NCBI GenBank assembly: GCA_029239935.1
Contig: JARBTY010000080.1
Location: 1-12,021 of the forward strand
DNA from: Clostridia bacterium
Lineage (GTDB): Bacteria; Bacillota_A; Clostridia; Lachnospirales; Cellulosilyticaceae
Length of the DNA: 12,021 nt
Direction: 5' to 3'
The stretch's first letter is position 1; every line of letters begins with the position of its first letter. The notes under the pieces were generated by a model, which did no database searches, was not told the DNA's origin, and saw only the letters and a program-made list of their open reading frames with translations. Both the position numbers and the translations under genes were made by a program. Of this stretch, positions 7,694 through 12,021 are shown in pieces.

Positions 7694-8063
7694 AGATTAT
7701 ATTATCAAACAAATGCTAAAGACAGAAATCGTATCAGACCTTCCAGGCAGGCTCCGTCTAAAACTTTCACATCATAAAAACATTCCTGGAGAGGCCTTTG
7801 ACTATGTGCAACATGTTATAGAGGCTATTTCGATGCTGTACGGGGTGGAGTCAGTCAAGTTTAATACGGCTATAGGTACAGCTCTTATTACGTATGATTC
7901 TAGGCAACTGTCCTCTCAAAAAATCTTAGGGTGGATAGAAGATGTCACAAAAACAGGACTTGAAAATACCGAGCTCATCAAAAAGTTAGGACAGACAGAT
8001 CCTGACTATTTGAAAGCACATATTGAGAAGCTGCTAAGAGAAAAGCTAAAAGAAAAGAGGTGA
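7683..8063 (+). CDS. Soluble HMA_2-like domain protein
   Basis: I chose ATG 7683 (MSIKDYII), which has GGGAGGG at 7672-7678 and overlaps the previous gene by 11 bases; an earlier in-frame start at 7662 has no better signal. The protein has 126 residues. The HMA-like fold covers about 14-91, with EIVSDLPGRLRLKL (15-28) and FNTAIGTALITYD as the two diagnostic strands. There is no CxxC: the metal-loop position is GRLR (22-25). A charged helical tail rich in Lys and Glu follows, and no membrane segment is present, so it is probably cytoplasmic. The stop codon lies inside the Shine-Dalgarno of the ATPase gene. It is likely an adaptor or regulatory partner for the ATPase. Confidence 0.82.
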   Translation: MSIKDYIIKQMLKTEIVSDLPGRLRLKLSHHKNIPGEAFDYVQHVIEAISMLYGVESVKFNTAIGTALITYDSRQLSSQKILGWIEDVTKTGLENTELIKKLGQTDPDYLKAHIEKLLREKLKEKR

Positions 8064-8067
8064 TAAA

Positions 8068-10284
8068 ATGCTTGTAAAAGAGCACGGGTCGATGATTTTA
8101 AGAGGAAAAGTTATCCATAGTATCAAAGGCCGCGTAAGACTTCATTATGAAGGTATGCGATTTATTTCAGAGTTTGCCAATGAAATCATGAAACGTCTGC
8201 AAAAGATTCACTATATACAGTCTATAGAAATCAACCCAATCACACAAAATATTTTAATAAAATACACATCAGACACAGTACTAGTTAAAGAGGTGACTGA
8301 GGCAATAGATACGATTATTTCCCAGTATGCCATTTATGCTTACAAAAATATGCGTGAGCAGCAGGCAAAAAAAGAAAATGAACAGATATTAGAGACAGAA
8401 ACCCCTTCAAGAACCATTTTGAATCGGCTGATTATAAATGGGGCAACATTGACCCTTTGCAATACCTTATATAAACAACAAATCATGGAGGGGGCACTGA
8501 TTAAGACGCCTTTACTACGCAAGTTTACAACACTGCCATCCATCATGAGCTTGGCTCTGACGGCTCCTTTGTTTAATACCGCTTGGAGAGGTCTTGTAAA
8601 GGACAAAAGGCCCAATGCAGACTTTCTGACAGTAAGCTCTATTATTGCAAGTCTGATGCTTGACAATAGTACCTCAGCGCTTACTATCATAGCCCTTTCA
8701 GATATCGCAGAATTCATGACCTCGTATACCATTGAAAGGACTAGAAATTCTATTAAGAACTTACTCAGCGTAGATGATGGGTATGTATGGAAGCTGCTTG
8801 AAAATGGAGAGATTCAAAAGTGTTCTATTACAGAGATTAAGCCAGGGGAAAAGATAGTCATTCATACAGGGGAGAAGATCTCGGTAGATGGTATCATTAC
8901 CTCAGGAGAAGCTGTAATTGATCAAAGTTCTATTACAGGTGAATTCATGCCGGTTATCAGAAAAGAAGAAGAACAGGTCTTTGCAGGAGCTATCATCAAA
9001 AGCGGTACAATTACTGTGCAAGCTGAGAAGGTAGGGGACGATACAGTAGTTTCACGTATCATCAATATGGTAGAAAATGTGGCAGCACAGAAAGCACCCA
9101 TACAGCACTATGCGGACAAGTTTTCTAACTATTTGGTACCGCTTAACTTTATGGTAGCAGCGGCAGTTTATGGGGTGACTAAAAGTCCGGAGCAGGCCCT
9201 AAAAATGCTGGTTATCGATTATTCCTGCGGTATTAAGCTTTCAACGGCTACTGCTTTTTCCGCCTCTATTAATTCAGCGGTAAAAAAAGGTATCCTCATT
9301 AAAGGCGGCGCTTTTATTGAACAAATGAGCAATACAGATACGATTATTTTTGATAAAACGGGTACAATAACGGAAGGAAAACCTAAGGTAGTAGGGACTT
9401 ATATCTGTGATGAAGGCTATACGGAACAGGAGTTTATGGAGCTCGCCTGTGCAGCAGAAGAAACCTCCAGCCATCCTCTTGCGGATGCGGTACTTAATTA
9501 TGGCAGAAAACTAGGGGTCAAAATCCCTCTGCATGGAGATACCATTACAGTTATTTCAAAAGGAACGCACACAACGGTAGGTGATCAGACTATTAGGGTC
9601 GGTAACTTAGCTTTTATGAGGGAAAACAAAGTTCAGATGGACTATAATCCTAAAAAGGTGGTAGAAGGTGCCATCACTACCTATGTGGCGGTAGATCAGA
9701 AATTGATTGGTCTCATTTCAGCCATTGATAAACCCCGTGATAACGTAAGGCGTGCCATTAATAATCTGAGATACAGAGGTATTGATGATATCATGCTGCT
9801 TACGGGAGATATGAATGAACAAGCTAAAGTGATTGCTGAGCAGATTGGAGTAGACAGCTACAAAGCAGAGCTGCTGCCTGAACAAAAAGCGGAAACAGTT
9901 CTTAAGATGCAGTCGGGAGGCACTCATGTGGTGATGATTGGTGATGGTATTAATGATGCACCTGCTCTCGCTTATGCCAATGTAGGGATATCTCTAGGCA
10001 GTAAGTCAACAGATGTTGCCATGGAAACCTCAGATATTGTTATCGGCAGTGATGACCCTATGATGATTCCAGCGGTTCTCGGCCTTTCGGGAAAAACAAT
10101 GGAGATTGTCGGACAAAACTTCAGCCTTGTAGTAGCAATTAATACAGTAGGTCTAGTAGTAGGAGCAGCTAGCAATTTATCGGTATTTTGGAGTGCAATG
10201 CTTCATAATATGAGTACGATTTTTGTTGTGGCCAACTCCTGCAGGCTATTGTTTTATAGGCTGGGTAAAGGCGGTGAGGTATGA
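8068..10284 (+). CDS. P1B-type metal-transporting ATPase, P1B-6 (FezB-like)
   Basis: The start is ATG 8068, with AGAGGTGA at 8055-8062 overlapping the upstream stop. The 738-residue protein has every catalytic element of a P-type ATPase: TGE at 290-292 in the actuator domain, phosphorylated Asp429 in DKTGT, the His-Pro pair of P1B ATPases at 469-470, and GDGINDAP from 625. Residues about 10-85 form an HMA-like domain with GRVR (21-24) instead of CxxC. Predicted helices cluster at about 121-222 (M1-M4), 355-397 (M5-M6) and 686-730 (M7-M8). The transport-site motif in the sixth helix is DYSCGIKLST (Cys387), not CPC, SPC or TPC. This combination points to the P1B-6 class, whose studied members (FezB) are required for ferrosome iron-storage organelles. 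Iron as substrate is inferred. It overlaps the next gene by four bases. Confidence 0.93.
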   Translation: MLVKEHGSMILRGKVIHSIKGRVRLHYEGMRFISEFANEIMKRLQKIHYIQSIEINPITQNILIKYTSDTVLVKEVTEAIDTIISQYAIYAYKNMREQQAKKENEQILETETPSRTILNRLIINGATLTLCNTLYKQQIMEGALIKTPLLRKFTTLPSIMSLALTAPLFNTAWRGLVKDKRPNADFLTVSSIIASLMLDNSTSALTIIALSDIAEFMTSYTIERTRNSIKNLLSVDDGYVWKLLENGEIQKCSITEIKPGEKIVIHTGEKISVDGIITSGEAVIDQSSITGEFMPVIRKEEEQVFAGAIIKSGTITVQAEKVGDDTVVSRIINMVENVAAQKAPIQHYADKFSNYLVPLNFMVAAAVYGVTKSPEQALKMLVIDYSCGIKLSTATAFSASINSAVKKGILIKGGAFIEQMSNTDTIIFDKTGTITEGKPKVVGTYICDEGYTEQEFMELACAAEETSSHPLADAVLNYGRKLGVKIPLHGDTITVISKGTHTTVGDQTIRVGNLAFMRENKVQMDYNPKKVVEGAITTYVAVDQKLIGLISAIDKPRDNVRRAINNLRYRGIDDIMLLTGDMNEQAKVIAEQIGVDSYKAELLPEQKAETVLKMQSGGTHVVMIGDGINDAPALAYANVGISLGSKSTDVAMETSDIVIGSDDPMMIPAVLGLSGKTMEIVGQNFSLVVAINTVGLVVGAASNLSVFWSAMLHNMSTIFVVANSCRLLFYRLGKGGEV

Positions 10285-11132
10285 GCTGTGTAGCCTTAAC
10301 CGTTGTGCACTCGGTAAATGGCAGACTTCGTTTAAAGCTGTCCCATAAGTTAAAGGATTTTCAAAGTGCTTTTGAATTCACCTCACAAAAGGGTGGAATC
10401 AATGAGTTTCGTTATAACGCTACTATTAAGACCCTTTTAATAGAATATAATGCTTTACAAATAGATGAAAATGAAATATTAGTGCGTTTTGGGGTGGAAT
10501 ACTGCAGGCAGACCAAGGCAAAGCATATCAAAGTTATGTACCCTCAAAAAAAGGACTCCAGCATTCCGGCCATCGGTTATGTATCACTTTTATTTATCTT
10601 TGCCAACTTGGGAGTACAATGGATTGGACTTGGGCCAATCTCAAGGAATCTGATGAAGTGGTTTTCTGTAACCACTACAGTAGGAGCCATTTTCGAGCAT
10701 GGCTACAAAGAGCTTAATGAAAAAGGGGCTTTTGACCCAGAAGTTATGTCTATCATGTACCTTATTGATTCCATTAATAAAGGCAAAACCACTTATTCAC
10801 CAGCTATTGCTTGGGCAATTACTTTTGGAAGGCATGTCCTTCAAAAGCAAGAAAATGATATGCTGCTGACCATTAATGACTACAATCAAGAAGATACAGG
10901 AGAAAAACTATATCATGTTAATATTTCTCCACTGATCAACCCGAATCATAGACTTGATTTTTTAAATAAATTTTTAAATAGGTATATAGAATCTTATCCA
11001 AAACCAAGATTTAAACAAGAATATATGGGCAACATGGCAAAAAGAAATGTTTTCCCCGATTGTTATCATTGTTCGGACCGCAAAAGTCAGATCATGATTA
11101 CATCAAAGGGAAATTCATCTATCAACATATAA
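10281..11132 (+). CDS. HMA-like plus membrane-helix protein resembling the ATPase N-terminal half
   Basis: ATG 10281 overlaps the ATPase stop (ATGA), so translation is coupled. In this 283-residue protein, residues 5-78 form an HMA_2-like domain with GRLR at 14-17 and YNATIKTLLIEY as the second hairpin. Residues about 96-190 are hydrophobic (96-116, 121-138, 173-187) and appear to align with M1-M4 of the ATPase: both have a hydrophobic segment, a gap with a Gly-Lys-Asp-type turn, and a second hydrophobic pair. No actuator, phosphorylation or nucleotide domain follows. The C-terminal 90 residues are basic and polar (PKPRFKQEY) and hold C261-Y-H-C264, the only CxxC in the operon. It could be a pseudo-ATPase partner that dimerises with the ATPase or loads metal, or a fez-type accessory protein. 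Confidence 0.8.
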   Translation: MSCVALTVVHSVNGRLRLKLSHKLKDFQSAFEFTSQKGGINEFRYNATIKTLLIEYNALQIDENEILVRFGVEYCRQTKAKHIKVMYPQKKDSSIPAIGYVSLLFIFANLGVQWIGLGPISRNLMKWFSVTTTVGAIFEHGYKELNEKGAFDPEVMSIMYLIDSINKGKTTYSPAIAWAITFGRHVLQKQENDMLLTINDYNQEDTGEKLYHVNISPLINPNHRLDFLNKFLNRYIESYPKPRFKQEYMGNMAKRNVFPDCYHCSDRKSQIMITSKGNSSINI

Positions 11133-11149
11133 AACGAGGAGGTAATAGT

Positions 11150-11458
11150 ATGATATTAGGTTCTTTAAATAACGATTTTGTAAAAGGTGCACTTGTAGGT
11201 GCAGGCGTGTGTGCGGTAGGTTTTTATATGTATAAGAAAAACGAAGAAAAGGTGGACAGCTTTTTGAGAGAACAAGGCATCAAAGTGCCAAGTCCAGCAG
11301 TTAAAGATTTCTATGCGATGTCTTTAGAAGAATTGATGGAGACAAAAGAAAATATAGAAGATATTATTGCAGAAAAAGAAATCAGTCATACCAACATAGT
11401 TTCCTGTTGCGTACCAGATGCAGCAGAGACAAGTCAAGAAGAAGTGGCAGGAGCCTAA
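11150..11458 (+). CDS. Small glycine-rich single-pass membrane protein, last gene of the operon
   Basis: I chose ATG 11150 (MILGSLNND), with GAGGAGG at 11136-11142 and seven-base spacing; a longer frame from 11060 overlaps the previous gene and has no such signal. In this 102-residue protein, residues about 10-27 (FVKGALVGAGVCAVGFYMY) form one membrane helix with small-residue spacing typical of helix packing. A basic stop (KKNEEK), an amphipathic charged region rich in Glu (MSLEELMETKENIEDIIAEKE) and a short SCCVPD segment follow. The family is not recognised with certainty; DUF5132/YtxH-like small membrane proteins look similar. Its operon position suggests a structural or membrane-organising partner of the ATPase, perhaps in the role of FezA. 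That role is an inference from context. Confidence 0.75.
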   Translation: MILGSLNNDFVKGALVGAGVCAVGFYMYKKNEEKVDSFLREQGIKVPSPAVKDFYAMSLEELMETKENIEDIIAEKEISHTNIVSCCVPDAAETSQEEVAGA

Positions 11459-11474
11459 AAGATAAAGGTTAAAT

Positions 11475-11532
11475 ACCAAAAGAGGACGCAGCAAAGTCGA
11501 ATTAAAAAGACTTTGCTGCGTCCTCTTTTGGT
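11475..11532. terminator. Operon terminator with a 24-bp perfect stem
   Basis: Arms 11475-11498 and 11509-11532 are perfect complements around a 10-base A-rich loop. The right arm ends in CTCTTTTGGT, so the T-run is part of the stem. The symmetry allows termination from both sides. It begins 17 bases after the stop of the last operon gene. Confidence 0.8.
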
Positions 11533-11542
11533 GTAACTGCAT

Positions 11543-11705
11543 TCAGAGGGAAGCTTTAAAAAAGGTAGTAACAGTAGAGCCATCAGTAGTAACAAGATAT
11601 TGATCAGCCTATGTAGAATAGTTTCGGGTGAGATTTGAGATAAATATAATCAATAAAGTAGTCATCTTTTTAGCAGCATCAGCATATATAGATAGAGGTG
11701 AATTA
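11543..11705 (-). pseudogene. Possible decayed 3' end of a minus-strand gene
   Basis: Read on the minus strand, one frame runs from about 11705 with protein-like composition (SIYADAAKKMTTLL), meets a TAG at 11611-11609, and continues in the same frame as ADQYLVTTDG... to a TGA at 11545-11543. It ends 11 bases from the bidirectional terminator, as a real convergent gene would. No start or ribosome binding site is visible, and upstream it runs into the A-tract of the rRNA promoter. The family is not recognised, and chance remains likely. Confidence 0.22.
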
Positions 11706-11723
11706 GAACAAGGAAATACAAGG

Positions 11724-11766
11724 AAAAATAGAAAAAAGAAAAAGTTTAAAAAAAGTTTAAAAAAAG
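11724..11766 (+). promoter_or_regulatory. UP element of A-tracts upstream of the rRNA promoter
   Basis: This run is very A-rich. It includes two tandem copies of the 11-base unit AAAGTTTAAAA (11741-11751 and 11752-11762) and the start of a third. An 11-base period places the A-tracts on one helix face, as expected for UP elements or bent DNA. Confidence 0.6.
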
Positions 11767-11768
11767 TG

Positions 11769-11800
11769 TTGACATATGTAGAATACTCGTGTAGTATTAT
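11769..11800 (+). promoter_or_regulatory. rrn promoter: rRNA operon promoter
   Basis: A perfect TTGACA lies at 11769-11774. With a 17-base spacer the -10 is TAGTAT (11792-11797); TATTAT (11795-11800) would need 20 bases. The start is expected near 11806. It directly precedes a 16S leader and follows an A-tract UP element. Confidence 0.75.
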
Positions 11801-11805
11801 ACAAG

Positions 11806-12012
11806 TCGCCACTGATAAGCGGCACAGACAAAAAAGGCTCAGGCCTTGATAATAAATACTTGAATGAACTTTGAAAATAGAATAGTAACCATAAAACCAG
11901 TCGATTTATAGAACTTCATTTAATGGAGTTCATGAGTACAAACTAAACTTAGTTTAGTTTCAGTACAAGTAATAATAGTCAACAAACATTCTAACGAATG
12001 TTGGACAAACTT
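11806..12012 (+). other. Structured 16S rRNA leader with boxA-like antitermination site
   Basis: The leader contains a hairpin (AAGGC 11834-11838 with GCCTT 11843-11847) followed by TGAACTTTGAAAAT at 11865-11878, which resembles the Gram-positive rRNA boxA (TGTTCTTTGAAAA). Three more hairpins follow: 11911-11931, a 9-10 bp stem at 11940-11960, and AACATTC/GAATGTT at 11985-12002. These are likely processing or folding elements. No coding sequence is seen here. Confidence 0.6.
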
Positions 12013-12021
12013 TTTTATGAG
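12013..12021 (+). rRNA. rrs: 5' end of a 16S rRNA gene (continues off window)
   Basis: The last nine bases, TTTTATGAG, match the start of clostridial 16S rRNA, just before the universal AGAGTTTGATC segment. If A-G at 12020-12021 are positions 8-9 in E. coli numbering, position 1 is 12013. The identification rests on this short match plus the promoter and leader upstream. Confidence 0.7.

Noticed and set aside
11060..11149. Longer N-terminus for the small membrane protein
   Set aside because: It overlaps the preceding gene by 73 bases, and the GAGGAGG signal fits the ATG at 11150.
11628..11849. Plus-strand frame of 73 residues over the rRNA promoter
   Set aside because: It translates the A-tracts as poly-Lys, has no ribosome binding site and covers the rRNA promoter and leader.

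Overview
The window is AT-rich DNA from a low-GC Gram-positive bacterium, most likely an anaerobic, plant-polymer-degrading Clostridia (Lachnospirales / Cellulosilyticum-like). The evidence is strong GGAGG ribosome binding sites, a very large secreted multidomain glycoside hydrolase with a copper-amine-oxidase-N-like C-terminal module, a DUF6054-like protein and the style of the rRNA leader. The genus is an inference; the low-GC Clostridia assignment is firmer.

Layout. (1) 1-396 is the 3' end of a secreted protein whose C-terminal module is nearly the same as the tail of the next gene. (2) 703-4797 encodes a 1364-residue exported family-3 glycoside hydrolase with at least seven modules. (3) 4896-5234 encodes a small DUF6054-like protein and ends at a bidirectional terminator shared with (4) a convergent, membrane-bound GGDEF diguanylate cyclase on the minus strand (5307-6542, start uncertain). 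(5) 6692-11458 is a tight six-gene plus-strand operon: a short DtxR-type metal regulator, two small HMA-like proteins, a P1B-type metal ATPase, an HMA-like plus membrane protein that mimics the front half of the ATPase, and a small glycine-rich single-pass membrane protein. It has a good promoter in front and a 24-bp perfect inverted-repeat terminator behind. (6) 11543-12021 holds a possible decayed minus-strand gene end, then an A-tract UP element, a strong rRNA promoter, a structured leader with a boxA-like sequence, and the first bases of a 16S rRNA gene at the window edge.

The main discovery candidate is the operon. All four HMA-like domains carry a G-R-hydrophobic-R motif where classical copper HMA domains carry CxxC, and the ATPase has an S-C-G membrane motif rather than CPC or SPC. 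This fits the P1B-6 ATPase (FezB) class found in ferrosome (fez) clusters, which build intracellular iron-storage organelles. I infer that this is a fez-like iron-storage or iron-transport cluster with its own DtxR-family regulator. Intergenic stretches are short, and no tRNA, CRISPR array or insertion sequence is visible.
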